NCBI RefSeq assembly: GCF_016595525.1
Contig: NZ_JAENII010000009.1
Coordinates: 163,202 to 227,201, forward strand
Direction of reading: 5' to 3'
DNA from: Haloferula rosea
GTDB taxonomy: Bacteria; Verrucomicrobiota; Verrucomicrobiia; Verrucomicrobiales; Akkermansiaceae
DNA length: 64,000 nt
Made by a program: the position numbers and the translations under genes. The notes under the pieces were generated by a model that was given only the letters and a program-made list of their open reading frames with translations, had not been told where the DNA came from and did no database searches. The first letter of the stretch is position 1, and the number at the start of each line of letters is the position of its first letter. Shown here one piece after another: positions 46,801 through 57,500 of this stretch.

Positions 46801-47648
46801 AGCTGACCGCCCGTCGGCGGTTTCAGCTCAACTGGTTTCCGCCACGCGCTGCGGGACCATGGCGGATTCCTGCGGATCCGGACCGCTTCGATCTGTTCCT
46901 TCTGATGGGGCAGTCGAACATGGCGGGCTTTGGGTGCGTTCGCTCCGACGATCCTTGGAGCCCCGGGGATTTTGATCCTGAGCCAGGTGTTCTGGTATTT
47001 GGTGGGCAGTCGAAGGTGCGTTCCGAGAGTCCTCAGGGTCGGATGGTTTGGCGTCCGGCGGCCCACCCCTTGCATTTGAATCAGAGGAGCTGTGGATTCG
47101 GCCTCGGCCTGCCCTTTGCGTCCAGCCTCAGAGAAGCCGCGCCAGAGCGCATGGTCGGGCTCATCCCGTGTGCGTGGGGAGGAGCGGCGATTTCGGAAAT
47201 CCACCGCGGCACTCCCTTGTTCCGGAATGCAGTCCGCAGGGTCAGGCATGGCCAGAGGGTCGGCCGACTCCGCGGGGTGCTTTGGCATCAGGGGGAATCC
47301 GATACGCGCACGGCTGATGCCGCCGCGGTTCATGCAGATTTGCTCAGGGCGTTCATGGGCGATCTCCGAAGGGAGGTCGACCAAGCGGATCTTCCGTTCC
47401 TGATTGGTGATCTTGCCGAGTTCACGCAGACCTTCAAGAGCGAGCGAAACCCACCGATGGCCGAGTGGAATGCGCAAGTTCGAGCGGGACTGCGGGAGGT
47501 GGCAAGCACGGACCCGTTCGCAGCGTTCATCGAGAGCGAGGGGCTGACTGGGGTGGACGACGTCCATTTCGGTCGCCGTTCGCTGATCGAGTTCGGCAAT
47601 CGCTATGCGCGGGCATGGCTGGAGTGGGGGAAATCCCCGGCGTCCTGA
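46797..47648 (+). CDS. SASA/CE6-type carbohydrate esterase
   Basis: A 283-residue SGNH-like esterase of the sialate-O-acetylesterase (SASA, PF03629) group. The nucleophile Ser40 lies in LFLLMGQSNMAGFG, the VLWHQGESD block is intact, and the Asp-x-x-His near the end is DVHFGRRS. There is no signal peptide, which is unusual for this group, so it may act in the cytoplasm on imported sugars. Coupled by ATGA to the DUF1287 gene. Confidence 0.85.
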   Translation: MKLTARRRFQLNWFPPRAAGPWRIPADPDRFDLFLLMGQSNMAGFGCVRSDDPWSPGDFDPEPGVLVFGGQSKVRSESPQGRMVWRPAAHPLHLNQRSCGFGLGLPFASSLREAAPERMVGLIPCAWGGAAISEIHRGTPLFRNAVRRVRHGQRVGRLRGVLWHQGESDTRTADAAAVHADLLRAFMGDLRREVDQADLPFLIGDLAEFTQTFKSERNPPMAEWNAQVRAGLREVASTDPFAAFIESEGLTGVDDVHFGRRSLIEFGNRYARAWLEWGKSPAS

Positions 47649-47727
47649 GCGCGAAGCCCGGGCTTTACTCCCCGCGGTGATTCTCTCATGGTCCCGGCCC
47701 TTTCGTCTTCAACGACTTCCTGCACCC

Positions 47728-50553
47728 ATGACCGCCGCTGAAATCCGCCAGAGCTTCCTCGATTTCTTCCATGAGAAGCAGCACACTATCGTGCCCTCCG
47801 CGTCGCTGCTTCCGCAGTCACCGGGTCTGCTGTTTACCAATGCCGGGATGAATCCCTTCGTGCCGTATTTCCTCGGAACGGAGGAGCCTCCCTTCAGTCC
47901 GCCGCGGGCGACCGATACCCAGAAATGCATCCGCGCCGGTGGCAAGCACAACGATCTCGAGGACGTCGGCTACGATACCTATCACCACACCCTGTTCGAG
48001 ATGTTGGGCAACTGGTCCTTCGGTGATTACTTCAAGAAGGAGGCCATTGCCTGGGCATGGGAGCTGGTGGTGGAACGTTGGGGTCTGCCAGCCAACCGTC
48101 TTTACGCGACCGTCTATTCTCCGGACAAGAGCAAGGGAGACCCCGGTGAGTTCGATCAGGAGGCATGGGACCTGTGGGCCGAGTTGTTCCGTTCGAAGGG
48201 ATTGGATCCACGCATCCACATCGTCGACGGCAATGTGGAGGACAACTTCTGGATGATGGGTGAAACCGGTCCGTGCGGCCCGTGCTCGGAACTGCACGTC
48301 GACATGACTCCGGAAGGCGATTCCCGCGGGGAGTTGGTGAACAAGGACTCCGACCTGTGCATCGAGATCTGGAACCTCGTCTTCATCCAGTACAATGCCG
48401 AGTCGGACGGCACCTTCCGTGACCTTCCCGCCTGCCACGTCGATACCGGCATGGGCTTTGAGCGCGTGTGCTCGCTGATTCAGAATACCAAGGGCTTCAC
48501 GGATTTCTCGGAGAAGCCGACCAACTACGCGACGGACGTGTTCACGCCGATCTTCCGCAAGTTGGAGGAGCTCAGTGGCAAGACCTACCACGACATCTAT
48601 CCGGAGCCGGATGCGGATCGTTCCGCGTTCTCCGACGAGATGAAGGAGGCCATCGCCTTTCGTGTGATCGCCGATCACCTGCGGACGCTATCCTGCTCGA
48701 TCGCCGACGGGATCCAGCCGGGAAACAACGGTCGGAACTACGTCCTTCGTCGTATTTTGCGCCGTGCCGTGCGCTACGGTCGCCAGCTCGGGTTCTCGGG
48801 AGAGAAGCCGTTCTTCGGTCAGTTGGTTGGCACTCTGGCGGCCCAGCTCGGCGATGTCTTCCCGGAGTTGAGGGACCGCGAGGCCTCGGTCCGGCTGACG
48901 CTCGAGCGCGAGGAGGGAAGCTTCAACGAGACCCTCGACCGCGGACTCAAGCGCTTCGAGGATGCCCTGCCCGCGGTGAAGGACGGCATCCTTTCCGGTG
49001 AAGTGGCCTTTCAGCTTTACGATACCTTTGGTTTCCCCGTCGACCTGACGCAACTGCTCTGCGAAGAGCGTGGCATCAAGGTGAACATGCAGCGCTTCGA
49101 TGAGCTGATGGACGAGCAGAAGAAGAAGGCGCAGGCGGCACAGAAGACGACGATCGTGCGTGCCCTCGACATCAAGACCGATGCGATCACTGAGTTCGTC
49201 GGGTTCGATCAGGATGAAGCGGATGTCATGGTGCTTGAAGTGCATCCGCAGGAAGACGCGCTCTTCGTCATCACCGATGCCACTCCGTTTTACGCGGAGA
49301 TGGGTGGTCAGGTCGGAGATACGGGTATTCTGGTCAAGGGGCCGCTGGCTCACGACGTCAGCGCGGTCCAGCAAATCGGACGTGCCCGCGCCCACGCCAT
49401 TCCCGGGGATGCCGACGTGCAGCCGGGTGACAGCGTGAAGCTGCGCATCGACCACCGCCGCCGCCGCCCGATCGAGTCGCATCACACCGCGACCCACCTG
49501 CTTCACTGGGCGCTTCACGAGGTGGTGTCCTCGGATGTCGCCCAGCAGGGTTCGGCAGTGGATGAGGAGCGTCTTCGCTTCGACTTCAACAGTGGAGCGG
49601 TGAGCCGCGAGCAGATCGAGCAGATCGAGGAACTGGTGAACGAGAAGATCTTTGCGGATGTCTCCGTTTCCTGGAAGGAGATCCCGTATTCGGAAGCGAA
49701 GGACCGTGAGGACATCATGCAGTTCTTCGGCGACAAGTACGGAGATACGGTGCGCGTCGTACAAATCGGCGGGGAAGCCGGGAAGCTCGATGGCTTCGCC
49801 ATGGAACTCTGCGGTGGAACGCATGTCGGCAATACGCGTGCGGTCGGCTTCTTCAAGATCAAGTCGGAGGGCGCGATCGCCTCGGGAGTCCGCCGGATCG
49901 AGGCGGCCTGCGGTGAACGGGCATGGGAATACCTCGTGCAGTACGCCGAGCAGTTGCGGGTTGAGGCGGAGGGCCTGACCGAGAAGCTGGCTGCCGCCAA
50001 TGAGCGCCTTTCAGAGCTCGGTGAGGAACCACTCGAGGTGGGCAAGATGCCGCGGATCATGGCGGCCATGCTGGCCGAGAACCGGGATGTGAAGCAGATC
50101 AACGACACCTTCGGCGGTCTGCGCCGCAAGGTGGAGGAGTTGAAGGAAGCCGGCATCACGGCCGAGAAGAAGGTCAAGAAGCTGGAGGCATCCGCCGCTG
50201 CCAAGCAAGCGGACTCCGCGCTGGCCCTGCTGATCGAGAAGGGCGAGCCGATCGTGACCGCTTTGGAATCGAACGCCGGAGTGCTCCAGGAGTTGCTGAA
50301 CGGACTGAAGAAGAAGCAGTTCGGCGAGGCCGCCTTCCTGGTCGTCGATGACGGCAGCAAACTGCATCTCGGAGTCTATTGCGGTGCCTCGGCATTGGAC
50401 CGCGGTCTGAAGGCCGGGGATGTGCTGCGCGAGCTTTCCGCCATCGTCGGTGGCAAGGGTGGCGGCAAGCCGGAGATGGCGCGGGGTGCCGCACCGAAGT
50501 CGGACAAGCTGGCGGAGTTGGAAACCGCAGCCCGCGAAATGTTCGCTTCCTGA
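47728..50553 (+). CDS. alaS: Alanine--tRNA ligase
   Basis: Class II synthetase charging tRNA-Ala, with editing and dimerisation domains. From ATG 47728 the protein is 941 residues, somewhat longer than the usual ~880. The catalytic domain starts MTAAEIRQSFLDFFHEKQH. The editing-domain zinc ligands are HHTATHLLHW (about residue 585) and CGGTHV (about 695), and the DHHA1-type C-terminus is present. The frame is open upstream to 47605, but that stretch is not homologous. No Shine-Dalgarno is visible. It is followed by convergent arginine-region genes. Confidence 0.97.
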   Translation: MTAAEIRQSFLDFFHEKQHTIVPSASLLPQSPGLLFTNAGMNPFVPYFLGTEEPPFSPPRATDTQKCIRAGGKHNDLEDVGYDTYHHTLFEMLGNWSFGDYFKKEAIAWAWELVVERWGLPANRLYATVYSPDKSKGDPGEFDQEAWDLWAELFRSKGLDPRIHIVDGNVEDNFWMMGETGPCGPCSELHVDMTPEGDSRGELVNKDSDLCIEIWNLVFIQYNAESDGTFRDLPACHVDTGMGFERVCSLIQNTKGFTDFSEKPTNYATDVFTPIFRKLEELSGKTYHDIYPEPDADRSAFSDEMKEAIAFRVIADHLRTLSCSIADGIQPGNNGRNYVLRRILRRAVRYGRQLGFSGEKPFFGQLVGTLAAQLGDVFPELRDREASVRLTLEREEGSFNETLDRGLKRFEDALPAVKDGILSGEVAFQLYDTFGFPVDLTQLLCEERGIKVNMQRFDELMDEQKKKAQAAQKTTIVRALDIKTDAITEFVGFDQDEADVMVLEVHPQEDALFVITDATPFYAEMGGQVGDTGILVKGPLAHDVSAVQQIGRARAHAIPGDADVQPGDSVKLRIDHRRRRPIESHHTATHLLHWALHEVVSSDVAQQGSAVDEERLRFDFNSGAVSREQIEQIEELVNEKIFADVSVSWKEIPYSEAKDREDIMQFFGDKYGDTVRVVQIGGEAGKLDGFAMELCGGTHVGNTRAVGFFKIKSEGAIASGVRRIEAACGERAWEYLVQYAEQLRVEAEGLTEKLAAANERLSELGEEPLEVGKMPRIMAAMLAENRDVKQINDTFGGLRRKVEELKEAGITAEKKVKKLEASAAAKQADSALALLIEKGEPIVTALESNAGVLQELLNGLKKKQFGEAAFLVVDDGSKLHLGVYCGASALDRGLKAGDVLRELSAIVGGKGGGKPEMARGAAPKSDKLAELETAAREMFAS

Positions 50554-50560
50554 CCGGGAA

Positions 50561-51514
50561 TCAGCCCGGGTCGGGTGCCGCGGCTGGCGGATTCACCAAC
50601 TCGCGGAACTGGGCTTCCCAGTCCCGTGCGTCGGTGTGGGTCAGGTTGTCCTGAAGGTGCTTCAGCATGTTGATGGCCGCCACCCTCTCATCCCCTGCGG
50701 CGAAGAGGTCGGCCTCCATCTGCCAATCCAGTTTCGGCTTGGTCTCGATGAGGAATTTTTCGCGTGCCTCGGTCATGCCGGGGTTTTTCTTGTCGATCGG
50801 CTCGCTGGACCAGAAGCCTGCCGCGAGTTCTTCGAATTTGATCCGTTTCTGCCAAGCGGCACGCAGCCCGGCGAAGTCGCGCTTCTCGCGGAGGGCCGGG
50901 AAGATGAGCTTCTGGAAAGGACCGTCCACCCGGATGCCGCGCTGGGTCTTCTCCAGGGGCGACATCGGCCAGTCCGGGACCTTGTAGCCGGTGAGACCGT
51001 AGGCGCGGGCGAAATACGTGCTGCTCACGGATTGCGCGAGCACCCCGGTGTGGGGGCGGAGTTCGGCGGGCACCTGATAGATGCTGTCGAGCATGCCGAG
51101 GGCCTCGTTGGCGAGGGAGTAGGCCTTGTCCGGGCTTCCTGCGGCTTTCATCGTCAGCACCGTCCAGCGAAGTTGGTGGCGCAGCGCGAGGGCATGGGCT
51201 TCGTCGTCCAGCCGGTCGTCGTGGCGCTTCCTCCAGTCGCGGAAGTCCGAGGCCTTCCGATCGCGCTCGATGAAGTCGACCTTTTCCACGCACTTCAGGT
51301 AGAGGGCGGTGGCGGCTTCCCCGCTTTGCATGCCTTCCCGGAATGCCTCGGAGGCTCCATCAAAGCGGCCGATCGCATGGGAGCGGGCTTCGTCGCGGAG
51401 CGTGTTGAGTCGTTCGATCAGTTCCATCCGGTCGACACTCGAGAGGGGCTCGGCAGACAACCATCCGGACGTGATGAGGAGCAGGACGGCAGGGATCGCG
51501 AATGTTCGGCTCAT
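50561..51514 (-). CDS. Exported protein downstream of argJ
   Basis: From ATG 51514 the protein is 317 residues, with a clear signal peptide (MSRTFAIPAVLLLITSGWLSAEP). The mature part is almost entirely alpha-helical and charged (for example EREARSHAIGRF-like and WRKRHDDRLDDEAHA), with no family I recognise. It lies 82 nt downstream of argJ on the same strand and may be the last gene of that unit, but a role in arginine synthesis is unlikely for an exported protein. An ATG 6 nt upstream is an equal alternative start. Confidence 0.72.
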   Translation of the reverse strand: MSRTFAIPAVLLLITSGWLSAEPLSSVDRMELIERLNTLRDEARSHAIGRFDGASEAFREGMQSGEAATALYLKCVEKVDFIERDRKASDFRDWRKRHDDRLDDEAHALALRHQLRWTVLTMKAAGSPDKAYSLANEALGMLDSIYQVPAELRPHTGVLAQSVSSTYFARAYGLTGYKVPDWPMSPLEKTQRGIRVDGPFQKLIFPALREKRDFAGLRAAWQKRIKFEELAAGFWSSEPIDKKNPGMTEAREKFLIETKPKLDWQMEADLFAAGDERVAAINMLKHLQDNLTHTDARDWEAQFRELVNPPAAAPDPG

Positions 51515-51596
51515 GGGCATTCTGATTGGGATTCGGGCTTGGGTTCGGCTCGTTTCGATGGATCGACCATTCGGTCGCGCTCCATGGCATACCCGC

Positions 51597-52850
51597 TCAG
51601 ACCAGCCCGTCTTTCCGTGCCTGTTTCCAGTAGGCGTATTCCGAGCGATTGAAATCAATGTACTCGGGAGAGAAATCGCTGCTGTACATGTCGTAGTCGG
51701 CCTGGCCCTGATTCAGCGAGATATCGATGGCAAACTCCGGTTTCGAAGCGATGTCGCGGAGTTTTTGCATCGGGGTGTCGGTTTGCAGGCCACCGAGGCA
51801 GGCGGGGATCCCATCGTAGTGGATGTCGATCAACTCTTCGCGGATGCGCGCCCGGGAATACCCGACGGCATGGATCACGCGGCCCCAGTTCGGGTCCTCG
51901 CCATTCCATGAGGCCTTGACCAGGGCGGACTTGCATACTGCCTCGGCAACCTTCTGGGCGTCGGCAAAGGTGCGCGCGCCGTTGACCTTGACGTGGACGA
52001 ACTTGGTTACCCGCTCGCCGTCGCGCACGATGTCCTTGGCCAGCTCGAGCATCAACCAGCGCAGGGCCTTGGCGAACTGGCGGCAGCGGGGTCCGCTGCG
52101 CCGTGCCGGAGTCATGCCGGACTGGCCGTTGGCGAGCACCAGCACGGTGTCGTTGGTACTGGTATCCCCGTCGATGGTGATCCGGTTGAAACTTTCGTCC
52201 ACCGCCTCGTGGACCGAACGCTGCAGGCAGTCGCGCGGGATGTTGGCGTCGGTGGTGATGAAGCACAGCATGGTCGCCATGCTCGGGCAGATCATTCCAG
52301 CTCCCTTGACACAGCCGCCGAGCCGGACGCGGTGCTTGCCGATGTCGAAGGAAATGGCCAGCTGCTTCTCCCGCGTATCACTGGTCATGATGGCGCGGGC
52401 CACATCGTCGCCCTGCTTCCTCCCGAGACCGTTGACCAAGGCCTCGTAGTGAGGATCGATCCGCATCATCGGCATCGGCAGGCCGATCACGCCGGTCGAA
52501 CACACGCCGACTTCGCTGCGCTTCAGGCCAAGGGGCTTGGCCACTCCGTCGGCCATGGCGCGGGCGTCGTGGACCCCCTGCAAACCGGTGCAGGCGTTGG
52601 CGTTCCCGGAGTTCGCGATGATGGTGCGGATTTCGCCCCGGCGCAGGTGGTTCTGGGTGAGCTTCACCGGTGCGGCCTTCACTCGGTTCGTGGTGAAGGT
52701 ACCGGCCGAGGTGCAGGGGAACTCCGAGTGGATCAGGGCCAGATCGAGGCGCTCGACGTCGGGGTTCTTGATCCCGCAGGCGACCGCCGAGGTGGCGAAA
52801 CCTTTTGGCGCGCCGACGCCGCCTTTGATTCGGGTGAAAGGGAAATCCAT
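51597..52850 (-). CDS. argJ: Bifunctional ornithine acetyltransferase/N-acetylglutamate synthase
   Basis: A 417-residue self-cleaving enzyme of the cyclic arginine pathway, transferring acetyl from N-acetylornithine to glutamate. The autoproteolysis site is Ala-Thr in MATMLCFITTDA, with nucleophile Thr193. KGAGMICPSM before it is conserved, as are TSDTREKQLAISF and WGRVIHAVG. ATG 52850 gives the family's N-terminus (GGVGAPKGFATSAVACGIK). Whether it also makes acetylglutamate from acetyl-CoA cannot be told from sequence. argC is 28 nt upstream. Confidence 0.95.
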   Translation of the reverse strand: MDFPFTRIKGGVGAPKGFATSAVACGIKNPDVERLDLALIHSEFPCTSAGTFTTNRVKAAPVKLTQNHLRRGEIRTIIANSGNANACTGLQGVHDARAMADGVAKPLGLKRSEVGVCSTGVIGLPMPMMRIDPHYEALVNGLGRKQGDDVARAIMTSDTREKQLAISFDIGKHRVRLGGCVKGAGMICPSMATMLCFITTDANIPRDCLQRSVHEAVDESFNRITIDGDTSTNDTVLVLANGQSGMTPARRSGPRCRQFAKALRWLMLELAKDIVRDGERVTKFVHVKVNGARTFADAQKVAEAVCKSALVKASWNGEDPNWGRVIHAVGYSRARIREELIDIHYDGIPACLGGLQTDTPMQKLRDIASKPEFAIDISLNQGQADYDMYSSDFSPEYIDFNRSEYAYWKQARKDGLV

Positions 52851-52878
52851 GGGAGTGGGCGATGAGCCTGACAACCTA

Positions 52879-53922
52879 TCAGACAAATTGCAACCCAGCC
52901 GTCGGCTCAAGGCCAAAGATGAGGTTCAATGACTGCACGGCCTGGCTGCCCGCCCCCTTGCCGAGGTTGTCTTCCGCGCTCATCAGGATCACCCGGTTCG
53001 TCCTTGGATCGAAGGTCCAGCCGATGTCGATGAAGTTTGTGCGGGTCACGTTCTTGGTGTCCGGGCAGCTTCCTTCACCGAGGAGACGGACGAAGTCCAT
53101 GGCGCCGTAAACCTCATCTAACACCCGGCCGATGGCTTCGGCAGAAGCGCCGTCCTTGAGCGTGGCGGTGGTCGTCGTCACGATTCCGGCATTCACAGGG
53201 ATGAGGTGGGGGATGAAGCTGATGGTGACATCCTCTCCGGCGGCGATCGAGAGTTCCTGTTCGATCTCGGACAGGTGCCGGTGTTTCGGCACGCCGTAGG
53301 CGCGGGCACTCTCATTGCACTCGCAGAAAATCAGCGATAGATCCGCCTTCTTGCCCGCGCCGCTCACGCCGCTCATCGAGTTGGCGATGATGGTCGATGG
53401 CTCGAGCAGGTCCGCCTTCAGCAGCGGGACGAGCGGCAGGATGATGCTCGTCGGGTAGCACCCCGGCGAAGCCACCAGACGCGCGGCGGCAATGGCTTCA
53501 CCACGCACTTCCGGCAAGCCGTAGACGGCTTCTTCCAAGAGATCCGGGGCAGGGTGGGGGTGACCGTAGAATTCCTCGTAGGTCGCGGCACTGCGCAGCC
53601 GGAAATCCGCGCTCAGGTCGATGACCTTCAGGCCTCGTTCGAGGAGTGCGCGGGCGATTTCCGCAGCCACTCCGTGGGGAAGGGCGAGGAAGGCCACTTC
53701 CGCTCCAGTGGCGGCGATCGCATCCGGGTCCGGGAGCATGAATGGCAGATCGGCGCCGTCGACCTTTGAAAAGCGGGGGAAAACGGCACTCAAGGCGCGG
53801 CCTTCTTCCTGGCGCGAGGTGGCAGCCACCAGTTCGACGTGAGGGTGGAGCAGGAGCAGCCGGAGCAGTTCCTGTCCGGTGTATCCACTGGCTCCGACGA
53901 TGGCCGTTTTGATGCGCTTCAT
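52879..53922 (-). CDS. argC: N-acetyl-gamma-glutamyl-phosphate reductase
   Basis: Third enzyme of arginine synthesis, a NADPH-dependent semialdehyde dehydrogenase. From ATG 53922 it is 347 residues. The nucleotide-binding start is TAIVGASGYTGQELLRLLL, the catalytic Cys155 lies in LVASPGCYPTSIILPL, and His in SFIPHLIPVNAGI completes the site. The frame stays open upstream through a tRNA gene on the other strand, which produces a misleading N-terminal extension. It forms one unit with argJ and is divergent from tRNA-Pro. Confidence 0.95.
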   Translation of the reverse strand: MKRIKTAIVGASGYTGQELLRLLLLHPHVELVAATSRQEEGRALSAVFPRFSKVDGADLPFMLPDPDAIAATGAEVAFLALPHGVAAEIARALLERGLKVIDLSADFRLRSAATYEEFYGHPHPAPDLLEEAVYGLPEVRGEAIAAARLVASPGCYPTSIILPLVPLLKADLLEPSTIIANSMSGVSGAGKKADLSLIFCECNESARAYGVPKHRHLSEIEQELSIAAGEDVTISFIPHLIPVNAGIVTTTTATLKDGASAEAIGRVLDEVYGAMDFVRLLGEGSCPDTKNVTRTNFIDIGWTFDPRTNRVILMSAEDNLGKGAGSQAVQSLNLIFGLEPTAGLQFV

Positions 53923-54004
53923 GCCTGTGGGCATCGCAGGATTTTCCGGACTTGCCAATCCGGATCTACCCTGATTGTCTGCGCGTCCGTTCACGGAAAC
54001 GTAG

Positions 54005-54081
54005 CGGGCTGTGGCGCAGTCTGGTAGCGCACCTGCATGGGGTGCAGGGGGTCGTGGGTTCGAATCCCGCCAGCCCGACCA
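54005..54081 (+). tRNA. tRNA-Pro (GGG)
   Basis: A 77-nt cloverleaf. The acceptor stem is CGGGCTG/CAGCCCG and the D-stem GCGC/GCGC. The anticodon stem is CCTGC/GCAGG with loop ATGGGGT, giving anticodon GGG. The T-arm is GTGGG-TTCGAAT-CCCGC, and ACCA is encoded at the 3' end. The 3' CCA is also the start of a 19-bp hairpin. Confidence 0.95.
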
Positions 54082-54121
54082 ATCACCCCCCACCCAGCTT
54101 GTCTGGGTGGGGGGTGATTGG
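54079..54121 (+). terminator. 19-bp perfect hairpin beginning at the tRNA-Pro CCA
   Basis: The left arm (54079-54097, CCAATCACCCCCCACCCAG) and right arm (54103-54121, CTGGGTGGGGGGTGATTGG) match perfectly around a 5-nt loop. The following TTTCC is a weak T-run. It probably ends tRNA transcription; the overlap with CCA is unusual. Confidence 0.85.
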
Positions 54122-54577
54122 TTTCCAGCTGCCGGGAGGCAGTCCCAACCGGCGCATTGCGACGGTGGGTTGGAATTCGGCGGGAGCCCGAGGCGACCGA
54201 AGTCATCCTGCGAGCGGGGCGAGCGACACTTGAATCGCCGGAACGGAGTGGAGGCAATCCCGCCAGCCCGACCATCCGACCCCTCTCCCGGCCAGTGAGT
54301 CCTTCCGAACACTGGTGGGGGGCTTGAATGCGGGTGTCCATCCCAACCGTCCCTGCACGATTGGTTTTTTCAGCTCGTCCATGGATGCGCACCGTCCTCG
54401 AACGCGCTCGGATCGTGCGCTGTCTGGGCCAACGATGGCGATCACCGTAGATCAACGATGACGAGGATATCCCGCCTTGGAGAACGGCCGGGCTCGTAGT
54501 ACTTGGGGTGCACTCTTGAACCACCTGTGGAGGGGGCTCCCTTCCTGTCGGGTGGTCTTGGGCGGAACCGACTCGCC
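54122..54577. other. Gene-free region between tRNA-Pro and the zinc-ribbon/toroid gene
   Basis: About 455 nt without a believable gene. It contains a 19-bp copy of the tRNA 3' end (54256-54274). The rest has no clear promoter or structure. Confidence 0.6.
54256..54274 (+). repeat. 19-bp direct repeat of the tRNA-Pro 3' end
   Basis: AATCCCGCCAGCCCGACCA is identical to the tRNA-Pro 3' end at 54063-54081, 193 bp away in the same orientation, as in attachment-site repeats left by elements that integrate into tRNA genes. No integrase is present between or near the copies. Confidence 0.8.
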
Positions 54578-57500
54578 ATGAACTCCATCACCACCACTTG
54601 TCCATCCTGCGCCCAGTCCCTCAAAGTCGATGCCTCCATGATCGGGCGCAAAGGGCGCTGTGAGGTGTGTCAGACGAAGTTCATCATCGAGGAAACAAGG
54701 GTCGAGGAGGCGGTCGAAGCGGCTGAACCCGCTTCCAAGCAAAAGGCCTCCTCATTGCCATTGAACCGGGCCGTGCTTTGGTTTCTGTGCGTGTTGCTCT
54801 TGGCCGTCGGCGGATTCTGGATGAACTCGAAGTCGCAGAAGCCCGGGCCCGCGGAAGTGGCGGTCGAGAAATCAGAGAACCGCAAGCTTCCCGAAGCGGA
54901 GAAGCCGGTGGTCCCGCCTCCTGCAGGCACTGCAGCACCCGTCGAAACGCCCGTTGTTGTTCCGGCAGCTCCGAAGGAAGCCGCCACACCTCCCGAGGTC
55001 GCGGAGAATGTACCGGTAGACGCCCCGCCGACGAAGGAAGCCCCGCCTGCGCAGACGGAGGAACCTCCGACACCGAACGACGCGCCGCGCGTGCAGACCG
55101 AATCTCCTCCCGCCCCGGCGGGAAGTTTTCCGGTCAAGGTCGCGTTCGAGCGGATTGATATCGGCGAGTATCGGCGCACCTATCCGGCGGTGAATCAAGG
55201 GTGGATGCCCAATGGCGAGGACCAGGCTGAGCAGGCCAAGGCGTGGGGAAACTATCTCGGGCCCCTTGGAGTCCGGATCCGTTCCCACGTGCCCCAGCAT
55301 CAATCCCGTCCGGCCTTCGCGAAGATCATCCCCCACAACATCCAGGCAGAGGATGGGTCGCTCGGACTCACCGCTGCGGAGGTGGTCCAGATCGCCCCCG
55401 GATCCCCAGCTGAAAACCACCTCCAGCTGGGCGACCTGATCATCGGCATCGAGGGCGAGGTGCTCCAGTCCGGCAATCAGTATCGGCCGGGATGGACCTT
55501 CATGCACAAGGATGCCCGGGAGCTCCAATTGATGTTCGGCGAGAAGATCGATCAGGCCCAGGCGCGGGGTGACATCAGGTTCACCGTGCTGCGTTTTCCC
55601 GAGGGGGAACAGCAACGTCTTCCAGTGCGGCGGCAGGAACTCTGGAGCGGCGAGGGCGGTAACAACTCGGTCGGCCTCCAATCCTTCGACATCGAGGTTC
55701 CCGGTGAAGGATTCATCACCCTGGAGTCCAACCAGTTTGATGACGTGATCCACGGGGATGGGACGGTCTGGCTCGATGTCACCCTCGAGGGTGACTACGG
55801 CACCATGAACCTGCTGGAGTTGCCGGCCGGAGCCATGCGCGCTGGATACGGCAAGCCGAGACTGCAGACCGATCAGCCCTACACGCTGAAGGGCAAGGAA
55901 TACGCGCAAGCCCTCGACCTCCATGCCCAGGGCGCCGCCACGTGGCGACTCCCCGAAGGCACCAAGCGCATCAAGGGCAGCTTCGCCGCGCTGAGTTATG
56001 GCAAGGTGCAGCCCAAGGTGTTCCATACCAATCTGGCGTTGCCGCTGACCGGACTCCACCGGGACAGGCTGGTCGATGTCCGCTTCCCGATCGGGAAAAC
56101 CGGGAGCTTCAGCGCGACCTATCCGAAGGACTGCGCCAAGACCGCCATCACGGTGAAACGCCACACGGAGTGGCTGGCTGCCCAGCAACGTGAGGATGGA
56201 AGCTGGCCACGGCTTGCCGGCTACACCCGCGACGGCTGGGATACCGCATGGTGCGGGCTCGCGCTGATGTCCGACGGGGACCCGAAGTACGACGAAGCCG
56301 TGCGCAAGGCGGCCTACCGGATCGCCTACGAGGATGCCCCCAGCGAGTGGACGGCCGAGCGGGCGATGCGTCTGATGTTCCTGAGCGAGTACTACCTGCG
56401 CACCAAGGATGCCGAGATCGTGCCGGGCATTCAGGCCGCCTATCACCAGTTGTTGGATTGCTGCAAAACCGACCACATGGCGGGCCACAAGGTGAATGGC
56501 TTCGGCTACGGCACCGCCGGCCAACACTACGGAACGGGACACCTGGCCCTTGCCATCGCGCTTGCCTCCCGCACCCCGATCACGGTGGACTCCACGCTGG
56601 TGAAGTCCATCATTCAGCACGCGGGTGAGGTCTGTGTGAATGGCACCTACGCCTATGGTCGGGGGCGTCGCATGGCGCGCAATGATTCCCGTCAGCACGG
56701 CGGCGGAAATGCCATGTCGGGCCCCGGGCTTCTCGGTGTGCAGATCGGCGGCGGACACCGCAGTGCGATCCAAGAGATGGTCGAACGCATGGATGCCTCG
56801 ATTGGCGATGGCGACAACTCCCACGCCACCAGCTCGCTCGCGTTCATCTTCTCTTCGCTGGCCATCGCCGCCGCCGATGAGGAGGTGTTTCTCAAGCACA
56901 TGCAGAATTTCAGATACAAGCTGACCCTCGACGACAACTGGGAGGGAGGCTTCCTGAAGTCCGCCTTCCCGCTCGACTTCCAGGGTGGCGAAGGAGTCAC
57001 CGCCGAATGGATTCGCAGTGCGGGGAGCATCCTCGTGCTCAATGCCCTCAAGAAGAATCTCGCCATCACCGGGCGCAAGGAACTCTGGAGCAAGGAGAGC
57101 ATCCCCACGGTCGCCGTCAGCGAATGGGGCGGGCAAGTCCACTCCTACTACCTGCGCAATTGGTGTCTCGCCGCCGAGCTGTTGGGACGCAGGGCACCCC
57201 ATGAGTTATGGTCCGGCATCAGAGAGATGAATGTCCTTCCACGAACCACCGGGATGGTTCCCGGCACGAGGGCCATCGTTCTCAAACATGCACCCGGTCT
57301 GGTCAGGAAGATCGCCGCCGACCGGTCGCTGGATAAGGCGCAGCGGGCTCATGCCATCGAACTCATCAGCGGTCTGGATTTCCAGATCCACGACCGGATG
57401 AATGGCAGCGACCAACAGGTCGACCTGCAGATCAATCTGCCGCTTCACCAGCTGAACTGGCTCGATGAGGACAAGTCCACCATGTTCTCGAAATCGCCCT

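Noticed and set aside
52879..54312. Extended argC reading from 54312
   Set aside because: The extension passes through tRNA-Pro in antisense; the ArgC fold starts at 53922.
53991..54524. Minus-strand frame with IRTHDPLHPMQVRYQ-like text
   Set aside because: Reads the tRNA-Pro gene in antisense, a known false protein.
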